From Rickettsiales bacterium (lineage in GTDB: Bacteria; Pseudomonadota; Alphaproteobacteria; Rickettsiales; Deianiraeaceae): a DNA stretch of 44,512 nucleotides. The notes under the pieces are model-generated. The model saw only the letters and a program-made list of their open reading frames with translations, ran no database searches and was not told where the DNA came from. The stretch covers positions 1-44,512 of the forward strand of contig JAFSXM010000012.1 in NCBI GenBank assembly GCA_017444095.1, in the 5' to 3' direction. A program made the translations under genes and the position numbers. Shown here piece by piece: positions 1-8,977 of this stretch; positions within the stretch are counted from its first letter, which is position 1; each line of letters opens with the position of its first letter.

Positions 1-60
1 AAAAAAAAAAAAAAACAAATATTACTTAAATTTTACATATTTTAAACAACGATACAAATT

Positions 61-1611
61 TTATAAAGGCTCATTGCTGTGTTTTTTATCAATTTTTTGG
101 TTAGTTTTATTTTTTAACATGTCTAATCCGCGACATATAATTTCCCTTGTTTTGCTTGGTTCTATAATGTCATCAATATATCCACGAGAACCGGCATAAT
201 AAGGATTACAAAATAAATCTCTATATTCTTTAATCTTATTTTGATATTCTCCTTCATTATTGCAATGTTTTTTGAATAAAATTTCGCCTGCTTGTTCGGC
301 ACCCATAACAGCAATTTCCGCAAAAGGCCAAACATAATTTAAATCACAATTTAAATGTTTTGACCCCATAACAATATATGCTCCGCCGTATGCTTTTCTT
401 GTGATAATAGATATTTTTGGAACACTTGCCTCTCCATAGGCATATAGTAATTTTGCTCCGTTAATAATGATGCCATTGTATTCTTGGTCTTTACCTGGTA
501 AAAAACCCGGCACATCAATTAAGGTTATTATTGGTATATTAAAAGCATCGCAAAATCTAACAAATCTGGCACCTTTACGAGATGATTTTATATCAAGGCA
601 ACCAGCATATTCCATAGGCTGATTGGCAACGATACCAATGGTTTTTCCTTCTATTCTTGCAAATCCTGTGATAATATTTCTCGCATATTCTTCCTTTATT
701 TCAAAAAAATCACCATTATCTACAATGTTTTTTATAATAATTTTCATATCATAAGGCTCCATATTGTTATCCGGTACAATTGAGTTTAATAAGTTGGAGT
801 CATTTTCCTGATATTGTTGATTATCAAAAGCAATGGCATTGCTATTATCATTATTTGATAATGGCAAAAATGAAAACAATTTTCGCACTTGCTGTAATGT
901 TTCTATGTCGTTATCAAATACACAATCTGCTACACCACTTATTTTTGAATGTACTTCACTACCGCCCAGCTCATCAAATGTGTTGTCTTCACCGATAGTT
1001 TTTTTTACAACAGCTGGTCCAGTAACGAACATATTAGATATTCCTTTTGACATAAATATAAAGTCTGTTAATGCTGGCGAATATACAGCACCACCTGCAC
1101 AAGGGCCAAGAATTACGGAAATTTGAGGTATTACACCTGATGCATTGATATTATTTTGGAATATTTCACCATATCCACATAAGGCATCTATGCCTTCTTG
1201 TATTCTTGCCCCACCACTATCGCATAGTGCAATTATTGGGCATTTTATGGTCATTGCCTTTTGCTGTAATGCTGTAATTTTTTTTGCATGCATTTCTCCA
1301 AGAGAGCCACCTGCTATCGTAAAATCTTGACTATACACACATACAGGTCTTCCAAATATTTTTCCATAACCGGTGATAACTCCATCGCAAGGTAGATTTT
1401 GCTTTGATAAACCGAAGTTATCATTTCTGCATTCAATAAAAACTCCAAATTCTTCAAATGTTCCCTTGTCTATCAACACATCTATTCTTTCTCTTGCCGT
1501 CAATTTTCCTTTTTGGTGCTGTATATCAATTTTTGCTTGTCGGTTTTCATCATTAAAACCAGTAATAATGTCTTCTTTTTTTATTTTTAATTTTGATATG
1601 GCATCATTCAT
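61..1611 (-). CDS. pccB: Propionyl-CoA carboxylase beta chain (biotin-dependent carboxyltransferase)
   Basis: This 516-residue protein is the carboxyltransferase subunit of a biotin-dependent acyl-CoA carboxylase. It moves CO2 from carboxybiotin to propionyl-CoA, giving methylmalonyl-CoA in the cytosol. The N-terminal block KGKLTARERID, followed by FGV-FIECR and later SQDFTIAGGSLGEMHAKKI, is diagnostic for the PccB type. DSGGARIQEG and GPCAGGAVYSPA form the crotonase-like acyl-CoA pocket, and the C-terminal half carries DVPGFLPG and RKAYGGAYIVM. Length matches the family (about 510-540). The partner PccA is not in the window. It starts at an ATG with no Shine-Dalgarno sequence. The next gene upstream on this strand ends 50 bp away. 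Other acyl-CoA carboxylase beta chains are close relatives, so the propionyl preference rests on family similarity. Confidence 0.93.
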   Translation of the reverse strand: MNDAISKLKIKKEDIITGFNDENRQAKIDIQHQKGKLTARERIDVLIDKGTFEEFGVFIECRNDNFGLSKQNLPCDGVITGYGKIFGRPVCVYSQDFTIAGGSLGEMHAKKITALQQKAMTIKCPIIALCDSGGARIQEGIDALCGYGEIFQNNINASGVIPQISVILGPCAGGAVYSPALTDFIFMSKGISNMFVTGPAVVKKTIGEDNTFDELGGSEVHSKISGVADCVFDNDIETLQQVRKLFSFLPLSNNDNSNAIAFDNQQYQENDSNLLNSIVPDNNMEPYDMKIIIKNIVDNGDFFEIKEEYARNIITGFARIEGKTIGIVANQPMEYAGCLDIKSSRKGARFVRFCDAFNIPIITLIDVPGFLPGKDQEYNGIIINGAKLLYAYGEASVPKISIITRKAYGGAYIVMGSKHLNCDLNYVWPFAEIAVMGAEQAGEILFKKHCNNEGEYQNKIKEYRDLFCNPYYAGSRGYIDDIIEPSKTREIICRGLDMLKNKTNQKIDKKHSNEPL

Positions 1612-1661
1612 ATACAGATAAAGTTTTACTTAAAAAGTAAAATGCAATAAACAAAAATAAT

Positions 1662-2567
1662 CTATTCGAATACGGAACTTCTTAATGAGTCGTTGCCAAT
1701 GGTAATATTGTTTCTATTGGCACTGTTGCATATATCAATATTTTTTGTCACTGGGATATTATTGCATTCGTTGGTATTCATTTGATGGTGTATTATTATT
1801 TCATTTTCCTTGATATGGTTTTTACTACGTCTCCAACAACAGTAATTATTATTATTATTATATTCTTGTATTTCATCTTGTTTTTTTACTTCTTCTTCGT
1901 CAATCTTTTTTTGCATATTTTCTTTAAATTTTTTTAGTTTGTTTTCCCAATCATCAAGTAGTGCACACTGAATGGCATCACATTGATTGTTATAGCTTTT
2001 TTTAATACAATATAAATCATACTTATGATATAACATAATAAATAAACATTGGACAGCTAATGATGTAATTTCATCATTATCCTTATACTTGGCCAATGTA
2101 TTTAATAATTCTTTTATTTTATTAACTCTGTTTGCATCTTTTATAGCTCCTTGTTTTTTTGTTGTTTTCTTTGCTACCATTGCATAACCGTTAATACAAC
2201 ATGAAACATTAAACTTTGGTTTTTCTGCAACAGATATTTCAATTGGTATTGTGGTTTCTTTCCCTTCGTCTTGGTAAATAAACAGAAACTTTATTTCTTT
2301 CGTTAAATTTGATTGATTGTGTCGTTCGTCAATTATTACATTTGTTATTTTAAATTCTGGTTGCCAAGGTGAGATGAATATAGTTTCTTCGTTTGCTGTA
2401 TTATTGCAACAACAACAACAGAGGTTTTGTGTTGCATTAGTATTATCGTGAATTTCATTGCATATGCTTTGGATTTCTTTGTCTTCATCTTCATTAATGC
2501 TTGATTTTTCATTGTTATTGATATTAGATATATTAGAAAATTCCAATGAAGAAGGTATGTGTTGCAT
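1662..2567 (-). CDS. Asn-rich protein with cysteine clusters, unknown function
   Basis: This 301-residue hydrophilic protein matches no family I recognise. It has no signal peptide or clear membrane segment. The N-terminus is rich in Ser, Asn and acidic residues. Residues 50-54 are five consecutive cysteines (NLCCCCCNN). A further CC pair lies in the middle (SCCINGY) and another near residue 245 (NYCCWRR), followed by Asn-rich sequence. A Lys/Glu-rich, probably helical stretch precedes the last pair. The gene starts 2 bp after the virB11 stop on the same strand, so the two are almost certainly co-transcribed. That position, and two other Cys-cluster proteins in the window, make a secreted or membrane-anchored effector a reasonable guess. 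There is no direct evidence for it. Confidence 0.75.
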   Translation of the reverse strand: MQHIPSSLEFSNISNINNNEKSSINEDEDKEIQSICNEIHDNTNATQNLCCCCCNNTANEETIFISPWQPEFKITNVIIDERHNQSNLTKEIKFLFIYQDEGKETTIPIEISVAEKPKFNVSCCINGYAMVAKKTTKKQGAIKDANRVNKIKELLNTLAKYKDNDEITSLAVQCLFIMLYHKYDLYCIKKSYNNQCDAIQCALLDDWENKLKKFKENMQKKIDEEEVKKQDEIQEYNNNNNYCCWRRSKNHIKENEIIIHHQMNTNECNNIPVTKNIDICNSANRNNITIGNDSLRSSVFE

Positions 2568-2569
2568 AT

Positions 2570-3643
2570 TTAATGTATTAAAATTTTATCTTTATATGGC
2601 TCTAATAATTTTTCCAAATCAACTGGTTCCAATTCACCTTTTGCTTTTAGTTCGTCAAATTTCTTTTTATGTTTGTAATATACTTCGCTGATAAATCTTA
2701 CTCCGTGTTCTCCTCTGGTAAGTTGGACGATGACTTCCACGACTGCATCAATATAGCTTACGACTTCACTTGGTGGCATACCTAATCCTGCTTGCATAAC
2801 CATCATTTTTAATTGTTCTTTTGCCATTGCTGGTGTGTCAGCATGCAATGTTGCAATCGAACCGGGATGACCTGTATTTATTGCTCTTAAAAAGCTAAAT
2901 GCCTCTGCCCCTCTCAACTCACCAACGATAATTCTTTCAGGTCTCATACGAAGACATACTTCAACCAAGTCTTGTGCTGTCACACTGGCTCTACCTTGTC
3001 CGCCTTTGGAGCATATAAGATGCACATGATTTGGATGCATAGATAGGTCAATTTCTCTTGCATCCTCAATGGTAATCAATCTTTCTTCGTGTGGTATGGC
3101 TCTTAACATTGCATTGGTGAATGTTGTTTTACCTGTCGATGTTCCACCTGCACAAATTGTATTCTTTTTAAATAAAACAGTGTATTGTAAAAACTCTTTT
3201 ATTCTATTTTGTAAAAGTAATTCGTATAAAATTCTGTCATTGATGTTTTCCCTTGCATCAATGGAGCAGTGTTCGAAACAATGCATTTTTTCATAATCGT
3301 CCAAAGTCCATTTTAGCGGTGATGGTTTACGAATGGAGTATGCTATTTCACCCGGTTCACAGGCTGGTGGGATTACTATCTGCACACGATATCCATTTGG
3401 AAGAGTTCCGCCTAATAAAGGATGTTCTTCGTCAATGGTTTGTTCTGTGGATTGTGCAATCAAAGAGGCCATGCTTCTTAATGTAGCAAAGTTCAAATTT
3501 GGTTCTTGATATAGTTTTTGGTCGCCAAATTGTTCTACCCATATTTCAGTTGGTTTGTTTATTGTTATTTCAGTAACACCATCTTGTGAGAAATAATCTT
3601 CTAATGGTTTTAAATATTCATTTAGTGCCGTTAATGACTGCAT
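2570..3643 (-). CDS. virB11: Type IV secretion ATPase VirB11
   Basis: This 357-residue protein is the hexameric cytoplasmic traffic ATPase of a P-type type IV secretion system. The N-terminal domain (about 1-155) contains LPNGYRVQIVIPP. The RecA-like C-terminal domain has Walker A GGTSTGKT (166-173), an acidic motif ITIEDAREI (190-198), Walker B RIIVGELRG (237-245) and the His box TGHPGSIATLHAD (257-269), which together identify VirB11. Length is normal for the family. The gene heads a two-gene unit with the Cys-cluster protein 2 bp downstream. A good TTGCAA/TATAAT promoter lies just upstream, and rpsB is divergent. Other vir genes are absent here apart from a VirB2-like gene at 30.3 kb, so the system is dispersed, as is usual in Rickettsiales. 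Confidence 0.95.
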   Translation of the reverse strand: MQSLTALNEYLKPLEDYFSQDGVTEITINKPTEIWVEQFGDQKLYQEPNLNFATLRSMASLIAQSTEQTIDEEHPLLGGTLPNGYRVQIVIPPACEPGEIAYSIRKPSPLKWTLDDYEKMHCFEHCSIDARENINDRILYELLLQNRIKEFLQYTVLFKKNTICAGGTSTGKTTFTNAMLRAIPHEERLITIEDAREIDLSMHPNHVHLICSKGGQGRASVTAQDLVEVCLRMRPERIIVGELRGAEAFSFLRAINTGHPGSIATLHADTPAMAKEQLKMMVMQAGLGMPPSEVVSYIDAVVEVIVQLTRGEHGVRFISEVYYKHKKKFDELKAKGELEPVDLEKLLEPYKDKILIH

Positions 3644-3658
3644 AACTTTTATGTATCA

Positions 3659-3686
3659 ATTATAGCAAAATGCTAATGAATTGCAA
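3659..3686 (-). promoter_or_regulatory. Promoter of virB11 (TTGCAA, 16 bp, TATAAT)
   Basis: Read on the minus strand, TTGCAA (3681-3686) and TATAAT (3659-3664) are 16 bp apart. The -10 box ends 15 bp before the virB11 ATG, so the predicted transcript starts only about 8-10 bases upstream of the gene. No Shine-Dalgarno sequence fits in that leader. The rest of the 194-bp gap between virB11 and rpsB shows nothing else I can name. Confidence 0.65.
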
Positions 3687-3837
3687 TATGTTATTTGTAT
3701 TAACGGATTTATTTGTATAGGCTTCATTTGATTATTGTTGGCAAACCTTCTCATATACAATAAGTATTGCATATGTTTTTTCTTGCAATTTATATTCGTG
3801 ATTTCCTTATTAAAAATAACAAGTTATAAAAGCAGTT

Positions 3838-4644
3838 ATGAGTGCAGTAGAGTATAGTGCAGATTTTATTATTCAGGATTTAATAGATATGAAGGCTCAT
3901 TTTGGGCATCGTGTTGGTGCTTTAAATCCAAAAATGAGGGATTATGTTTTTGGAACAAAAAATGGAATGAGTATTATTGATGTTCGTAAGACATACATTG
4001 AGGCTCAAAAGGCATTAGATTTGTGTTATAAATATGGGAAAACTGGCAAAAAAATTTTGTTTGTCGGGACAGCTCCACAGGTTGCTGGTATAGTTAAAGA
4101 ATGTGCTGAAAAATGCGGACAATACTATGTTACTGACCGCTGGTTGGGAGGCATTTTGACAAATTGGTATACAGTTTCCAAGTCAATTAAGACATTATTA
4201 TCTTATAATAAATTATTAGAAGATAAGGAAAATGGTTTATCAAAAAAAGAAATTGCAACCGTAACAAAAGAAAGGGACAATTTGATGGCAAGTTTTGGTG
4301 GATTGATGAATTTAAGAGGTCGTCCTGATTTGGTTATTGTTTTCAATACAACCATAGATTATCTTGCTGTTAAAGAGGCATTAGCCATTGGTATTCCAAC
4401 GATTGCTTTGATGGATACAAATGCAAGTATTAGTGGTATTACTTATCCTATCGTTGCAAATGATGATAGTGCGAATGTTATAAAGTTCTTTTGTGATGAA
4501 TTTGCGAAAGCTATTACAAAAGGGGTTCAAGATAATATGAAGAGTAGTGGTGTTGATGTTAGCTCAATTATTAAAAAGAAAAAAGAAGTGAAAAGTGAAG
4601 AAAATAATGAAGAAGTATTAAATTCTTCAAATGAAGAGAAATAG
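3838..4644 (+). CDS. rpsB: 30S ribosomal protein S2
   Basis: This 268-residue protein is S2, a component of the small ribosomal subunit that binds with S1 at the neck region. Family hallmarks are MKAHFGHRVGALNPKM, KILFVGTAPQ, DRWLGGILTNW and IGIPTIALMDTN. The C-terminal 40 residues are a Lys/Glu/Asn-rich extension (KKKKEVKSEENNEE) beyond the usual fold. The ATG follows a possible TATAA element (3824-3830) by 7-8 bases, and there is no Shine-Dalgarno sequence. It precedes tsf in the conserved bacterial rpsB-tsf order, with an 87-bp gap. Confidence 0.97.
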   Translation: MSAVEYSADFIIQDLIDMKAHFGHRVGALNPKMRDYVFGTKNGMSIIDVRKTYIEAQKALDLCYKYGKTGKKILFVGTAPQVAGIVKECAEKCGQYYVTDRWLGGILTNWYTVSKSIKTLLSYNKLLEDKENGLSKKEIATVTKERDNLMASFGGLMNLRGRPDLVIVFNTTIDYLAVKEALAIGIPTIALMDTNASISGITYPIVANDDSANVIKFFCDEFAKAITKGVQDNMKSSGVDVSSIIKKKKEVKSEENNEEVLNSSNEEK

Positions 4645-4731
4645 TTTTTTTGTTTTATTTGTCATTATTTAACACTTTTTAGTGATTTGATGATTTAGGT
4701 TTTTCGTTTATTGGTTTGTTGTTTTTGGTAT

Positions 4732-5595
4732 ATGGCGAGCGAGATGGAATTAGTGAAAAAGCTTCGTGATGAATTGGGTGCTGGTTTTATGGCCTGTAAA
4801 AAAGCTTTAACAGAAGCAAACGGAGATTATGATAAAGCTTACGATATTTTAAGAAAACAAGGGGCTTCAAAAGCATTGTCAAAGGCAGATAGGGTTGCTA
4901 ATGAGGGTTTGTGTGGATATGCAAAAAACGATAGCGGTGTTGTTGTGGTTAAGCTGAATTGCGAAACTGATTTTGTTGCTAAAAATGAAAAATTCCAAGC
5001 ACTACTTGAAAATGTTTTGAGTGTTGCTTTAAAAAATAAAACTTCTTCTGTTGATGAATTATTGTCCGCAAGTGACAATAGCAAAAGTGTTAAAGACATT
5101 ATTACGGAAGGTATTGCATCTATCGGTGAAAATATTGTTGTAAGTGAAGTTGTATATAAAGCAATAGCTGACAACCAAGAGGCTTCTATTTATGTGCATA
5201 ATAAGGCTGAAAATAAGGAAAATATGGGACGAATTGTGACAATAAATGTTGCGGAAGGTGTTACAAATGACGATGCAAGGTTATTGTTGAAACAAATAAA
5301 TATGCACATTACAGCTATGTCTCCAATTGCTATGGATGCTGGGTCAATAGATAGTGCTGTTATAGAGAGAGAAAAAGCTATTTATGAGGAACAAGTTGCA
5401 AAATTAAACAAACCAGCAGAAATAGCACAAAAGATGGTTGAAGGCAAATTAAGAAAATTTTACGAAGAGAGTGTTTTATTAAAACAAGCTTTCGTAATGG
5501 ATAATAAAAGTAGTGTTGCTGATGTTATCGCGAAGTTTAATAAAGATAATGGTTGTCAATTAAAACTCTTATCTTTCAATAGGGTTGCTATTTAA
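4732..5595 (+). CDS. tsf: Elongation factor Ts
   Basis: This 287-residue protein is the guanine-nucleotide exchange factor that recycles EF-Tu. The N-terminal UBA-like module MELVKKLRDELGAGFMACKKAL and the core NCETDFVAKN motif are classic EF-Ts signatures. The C-terminal IYEEQVAKLNKP and KMVEGKLRKFYEE segments complete the family pattern. The reading frame stays open to an upstream TTG at 4711, but the extra residues are not family-like, so the ATG at 4732 (MASEMELV) is chosen. It follows rpsB and lies 26 bp before rpoH, suggesting a translation and stress unit. No Shine-Dalgarno sequence is visible. Confidence 0.96.
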   Translation: MASEMELVKKLRDELGAGFMACKKALTEANGDYDKAYDILRKQGASKALSKADRVANEGLCGYAKNDSGVVVVKLNCETDFVAKNEKFQALLENVLSVALKNKTSSVDELLSASDNSKSVKDIITEGIASIGENIVVSEVVYKAIADNQEASIYVHNKAENKENMGRIVTINVAEGVTNDDARLLLKQINMHITAMSPIAMDAGSIDSAVIEREKAIYEEQVAKLNKPAEIAQKMVEGKLRKFYEESVLLKQAFVMDNKSSVADVIAKFNKDNGCQLKLLSFNRVAI

Positions 5596-5621
5596 TTTAA
5601 TAGAAAATCATTTTCCTTGAA

Positions 5622-6638
5622 ATGAAAAAGAATAAAAAAAATGATAATATTGTTATCGTTGATGAAGATGTAAATTATCCATCTAATGATAATGTTGGTG
5701 ATGCTTTGAGTTTAGAAGTAGATAACGAGATTTCTGTTGTTGATAATAGCAAGAACAACAATGAATTGTCGCTTATAGATAATGAGTATTCAATTACAAA
5801 CGCCGGTGAGAGCGAAATTTTACAAAAATATATTAAACATGTTTCGCAATTTCCAATTTTAACAAAAGAAGAAGAGGATAAATTGTTGAGTGAATATATT
5901 GATAAAGGTAATCAAAATGCCGGTAAATTGATTATTCTTAGTCATTTGCGATTAGTTGCTAAAATAGCAGTTCAATATAGGAGATATGGTATAAACATTA
6001 TGGATATAATTTCGGAAGGTAATGTTGGGCTAATGCAGGCATTAAAAAACTTTGATAGAAGCAAGAATGTTAGATTTTCCACTTATGCTTTATTATGGAT
6101 TAGGGCTTGTGTACAGGATTTTATTTTAAAATCTTGGTCTTTGGTAAAAATTGGAACAACTGCATTAAGAAAACAGCTATTGTTTAATTTAAGAGGTGTT
6201 AAAAAGGCATTAAAAATAAATCAAAACACAAGCAATGAAGAAAAAAATAAAAAACTTGCCGAACATTTTAATGTAAGCGAAACTGAAATGGAAAATATTT
6301 CAAGTTCATTGTCTCAAAGGGATACATCATTAGAAGCACCAATTGAAGAAGGTGAAGGTTTAACATTGATGGATACTTATAGCAAGGACTATGGAGATTT
6401 TGACAATGAACTTGCTAACGAGGAAGACAAAAAATATAAAATGAAGATTTTTCGTGAAAGTTTGTCAGTGCTTAATGAAAGACAGAAAGAAATACTCATC
6501 GCAAGGTATTTAAATGAGAAAAAGGCTACACTTGACGAACTAAGCAAAAAGTATGGTATTTCAAAGGAAAGAGTGAGACAAATAGAAGAAAGTGCGATAA
6601 AGAAGTTGCGAGAATTTGCAGAACAATATGATAAATGA
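5622..6638 (+). CDS. rpoH: RNA polymerase sigma-32 type factor
   Basis: This 338-residue group-3 sigma70-family factor directs RNA polymerase to heat-shock promoters. Region 2 is seen in ILSHLRLVAKIAVQYRRYG, DIISEGNVGLMQAL and RFSTYALLWIRACVQDFIL. The segment LRKQLLFNLRG corresponds to the RpoH box that separates RpoH from RpoD. Region 4 has LNERQKEILIARYL followed by a helix-turn-helix with YGISKERVRQIEE. The first 60 or so residues are an acidic, Asn-rich extension that standard RpoH lacks. The gene lies 26 bp after tsf and may be read through from it. A housekeeping RpoD would be much longer, so RpoH is favoured. Confidence 0.9.
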   Translation: MKKNKKNDNIVIVDEDVNYPSNDNVGDALSLEVDNEISVVDNSKNNNELSLIDNEYSITNAGESEILQKYIKHVSQFPILTKEEEDKLLSEYIDKGNQNAGKLIILSHLRLVAKIAVQYRRYGINIMDIISEGNVGLMQALKNFDRSKNVRFSTYALLWIRACVQDFILKSWSLVKIGTTALRKQLLFNLRGVKKALKINQNTSNEEKNKKLAEHFNVSETEMENISSSLSQRDTSLEAPIEEGEGLTLMDTYSKDYGDFDNELANEEDKKYKMKIFRESLSVLNERQKEILIARYLNEKKATLDELSKKYGISKERVRQIEESAIKKLREFAEQYDK

Positions 6639-6680
6639 TTTGTTATAAACATATACATAAATGTTTTTATTATAGTTTGT

Positions 6681-7487
6681 ATGTTTATGAAAATTAGTAG
6701 AAAAATTAAATTATTTATAATAATACTTTTGCTGTTTATAGTATTGATAGCATCAATGTATAAAGTTTATACATACATCAGCATTGAGGTATCCAGCGAT
6801 ATTGGTATTAAGATTGATAAGTATGCAAGGAGGTTTATAGGTACAAAATATGATAAAATTGATATTGGTGCATATGTAAAAAATCGTGTAATAATTTATG
6901 ATACGGAAGTTGATTGCATGTATTTGGTGTTTAGGGTGATTGAACTTGCAGTTGCTAATGGTGATGAGCAGAAAGCCATTAATTTTGCATTAGACAATAG
7001 ATTTCACACAAAAGGCAAATTGGATGCTGATGGGAAAGTTATGAATTATGGTGAACGATATCAGTATTCAGAAGATGTTATAGCTGATGGAAAGTTTGGT
7101 AAAAGTATTTTTACAAACAATGAAATGCAGGAAATACAAGGAGAAAGAATGCATACAAAATGGTTTCAATTACCAATTGAAGATGTTATAAATAATGCTG
7201 TTATAAAAAATCACAATTTAAATCAAACCAATGAACGAATATTTGATAGGATTGAAACAGGTGATATTGTTTTTTTTATAAGAAAAAAAGAATTGAGAGA
7301 AGTTGGTGAAATTATTGCTCACTTAGGTATATTAGAAAAAACTAAAAATGGAAATGTTTATGTTATTCATGCATCTGGAAAAAAAGATCCAGAATGGAAA
7401 GATGCAGGTGTTATTAGGGTAAGGCTTGATAAATACTTAAAACAGAAAAAGAACAAATTTTCAGGTGTTTATATTACAAGATTTTAA
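6681..7487 (+). CDS. Membrane-anchored NlpC/P60-like (DUF1460-type) peptidoglycan amidase candidate
   Basis: This 268-residue protein has a basic N-terminus and one hydrophobic segment (about residues 10-33), so it is either anchored in the inner membrane facing the periplasm or exported. The rest resembles the DUF1460 branch of the NlpC/P60 cysteine-peptidase superfamily. RFIGTKYD is followed by a nucleophile-like EVDCMYLVFRVIELA (Cys79), then a late TGDIVFF strand, a catalytic-His-like AHLGIL (His214) and VIHASGKK (His230). The family cuts peptidoglycan stem peptides. ATG codons at 6681 and 6687 are both possible; a TATAGT at 6671-6676 would fit the second better. It lies between rpoH and a cupin gene. 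The assignment rests on motif order, not strong identity. Confidence 0.6.
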   Translation: MFMKISRKIKLFIIILLLFIVLIASMYKVYTYISIEVSSDIGIKIDKYARRFIGTKYDKIDIGAYVKNRVIIYDTEVDCMYLVFRVIELAVANGDEQKAINFALDNRFHTKGKLDADGKVMNYGERYQYSEDVIADGKFGKSIFTNNEMQEIQGERMHTKWFQLPIEDVINNAVIKNHNLNQTNERIFDRIETGDIVFFIRKKELREVGEIIAHLGILEKTKNGNVYVIHASGKKDPEWKDAGVIRVRLDKYLKQKKNKFSGVYITRF

Positions 7488-7510
7488 GTTAAATTAGTCA
7501 TTGAATCGCT

Positions 7511-7855
7511 ATGAGTGAAATTATTAACAGACCTTGTGGAACATACGAAACAATTTTGGAAGGTGATAATTATAAGGTAAAAAGAATAATAGTAAAACCG
7601 CACAGTCAATTATCATTACAATCACACAAGCATCGCAGTGAGCATTGGATTGTTGTTGGTGGAAATGGTGTTGTATCATTAAATGATGGTAAAATAGAAG
7701 TTAAAAAGGATGATTGTGTTTATATTAAAATTGGCGACAAACACAGAATGCCAAATAATTCTAATGAAGATGTTGTATTTATTGAGGTTCAAAATGGCGA
7801 GTATTTAGGTGAAGATGATATTATAAGACATGAGGATGATTATGGGAGAATTTAA
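7511..7855 (+). CDS. Cupin protein, mannose-6-phosphate isomerase type II C-terminal domain
   Basis: This 114-residue single-domain cupin closely resembles the C-terminal phosphomannose isomerase domain of bifunctional GMP/PMI enzymes (AlgA/ManC). It begins RPCGTYETI and continues with the metal-binding block SLQSHKHRSEHWIVVGGNGVV, then KIGDKHRMPN and the closing EVQNGEYLGEDDIIR. Here the domain stands alone without the nucleotidyltransferase half. It would interconvert fructose-6-phosphate and mannose-6-phosphate, or act as a small sugar-phosphate cupin. It lies 23 bp after the amidase-like gene and is probably co-transcribed with it. No Shine-Dalgarno sequence is visible. Confidence 0.82.
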   Translation: MSEIINRPCGTYETILEGDNYKVKRIIVKPHSQLSLQSHKHRSEHWIVVGGNGVVSLNDGKIEVKKDDCVYIKIGDKHRMPNNSNEDVVFIEVQNGEYLGEDDIIRHEDDYGRI

Positions 7856-7932
7856 TACATGATGATAATGAAAAATAATTTTTGATAAAATTTTATTTGT
7901 TTTTTTATTAAAATACATTAGACTACTAAAGT

Positions 7933-8934
7933 ATGAAACAAAAAAAACCTTTTAATACTTCAGCCATGCAACAAACACAGGAACTGAAAGCCGATGATCC
8001 GCGGAAAATACTTATACATAATTTAGCTCAAAAGCTAGCTCCAATTTTTGTTAACAGTAGTTTGTGCTATCCACGACAAAACAACGGAGACTGTAAGGAA
8101 TATTGTATAAAGGTAATGCTTTCGACGATTATGGAACGATATTTGCTAGCTATTAATAACGAACAAGATGCTGGAGAATTTTGTTCTTCCATATCAACAT
8201 TGTCTCAATCAATACAACAAAATCAAGTGTACAATGCTTTAAATACGTTTAACAATTTTTGTGCATTATTTTGTTATGGAGATCCTGAGAGATCTTTTTT
8301 ATGGGGTATTTGGAAATATATTTCTTATTATAATCGCTGGCAAGCTTCTCCTTTTGGCATACAAGCGATTCTTAATATCGCACAATGTAAAATTGCACAA
8401 CCTGACTTTTGTATCATACTTCTAAAAGAGCTCCTGACGTGTGAGCATTTATCACATCCATACTATGATTTAATAAATAATTTAATAAACAGCGGAATAG
8501 CATCACAAAGTGCTAATCATCATGATAACAATCTGAATAACATCAACAATACGCAGAATATGTCACATTCATATTATAATCAAGGGTATAATAATAACGG
8601 ATATGGATATATGAATAATATATTATCATACAATGGCAATCAAAACTACATTTATAATGGCAATTATATACCAAATACTTATAATAATCAAAACATTATA
8701 AATGATATGCAGAATAATGAACATCAAAATCAGCAGATATACAATAATAATAAAATTAACAATGGAAACAGTATATGGTCGTCAAAACTTTTTCTTGATG
8801 TAGAACATCCTATTGATAGCGAATATTCTAGGAAGCAATATGAGGAAGACGAAAAAAGTGAAGAATCTGAGAATAATGATGATATCAGCAAGTATAATCT
8901 TGAACATAATTCTGCAAAAGACATTAAAAAGTAA
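7933..8934 (+). CDS. Hypothetical protein with a long Asn/Tyr-rich tail
   Basis: This 333-residue protein is unknown to me. The first 190 residues look like a helical globular domain with scattered Cys and Trp (CYPRQNNGDCKEYC, FCALFCYGDPERSF). Residues of about 190-270 are low complexity, dominated by Asn and Tyr (for example YNNNGYGYMNN), and the final 60 residues are highly charged (EEDEKSEESENNDD). There is no signal peptide or membrane segment. Asn-rich disordered tails recur in several other unknown proteins of this window. It sits at the start of the accessory block that contains the broken methylase. The Asn tracts reflect AAT/AAC codons in AT-rich DNA and may be neutral. A host-directed protein is possible but unproven. 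Confidence 0.65.
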   Translation: MKQKKPFNTSAMQQTQELKADDPRKILIHNLAQKLAPIFVNSSLCYPRQNNGDCKEYCIKVMLSTIMERYLLAINNEQDAGEFCSSISTLSQSIQQNQVYNALNTFNNFCALFCYGDPERSFLWGIWKYISYYNRWQASPFGIQAILNIAQCKIAQPDFCIILLKELLTCEHLSHPYYDLINNLINSGIASQSANHHDNNLNNINNTQNMSHSYYNQGYNNNGYGYMNNILSYNGNQNYIYNGNYIPNTYNNQNIINDMQNNEHQNQQIYNNNKINNGNSIWSSKLFLDVEHPIDSEYSRKQYEEDEKSEESENNDDISKYNLEHNSAKDIKK

Positions 8935-8958
8935 ACTTATTATTTTTTTTGTAATAAA

Positions 8959-8977
8959 AGGAGGTTATAATCTTTTG
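8959..8977 (+). promoter_or_regulatory. Perfect Shine-Dalgarno site and TTG start of the broken methylase
   Basis: AGGAGG at 8959-8964 lies 10 bp before a TTG at 8975. It is the only perfect Shine-Dalgarno sequence I noticed upstream of a gene in this window. The TTG is in frame with the methylase remnant downstream, which marks it as the ancestral start codon. Confidence 0.6.

Noticed and set aside
1..15. Poly-A at the window start and at 42849-42862
   Set aside because: Short homopolymers in AT-rich spacers; no stem next to them to make a terminator, no other function visible.
1840..1862. ATT/TAT trinucleotide runs (also near 12527-12542) as microsatellites
   Set aside because: They are Asn codon runs within reading frames and are too short to call phase-variable tracts.
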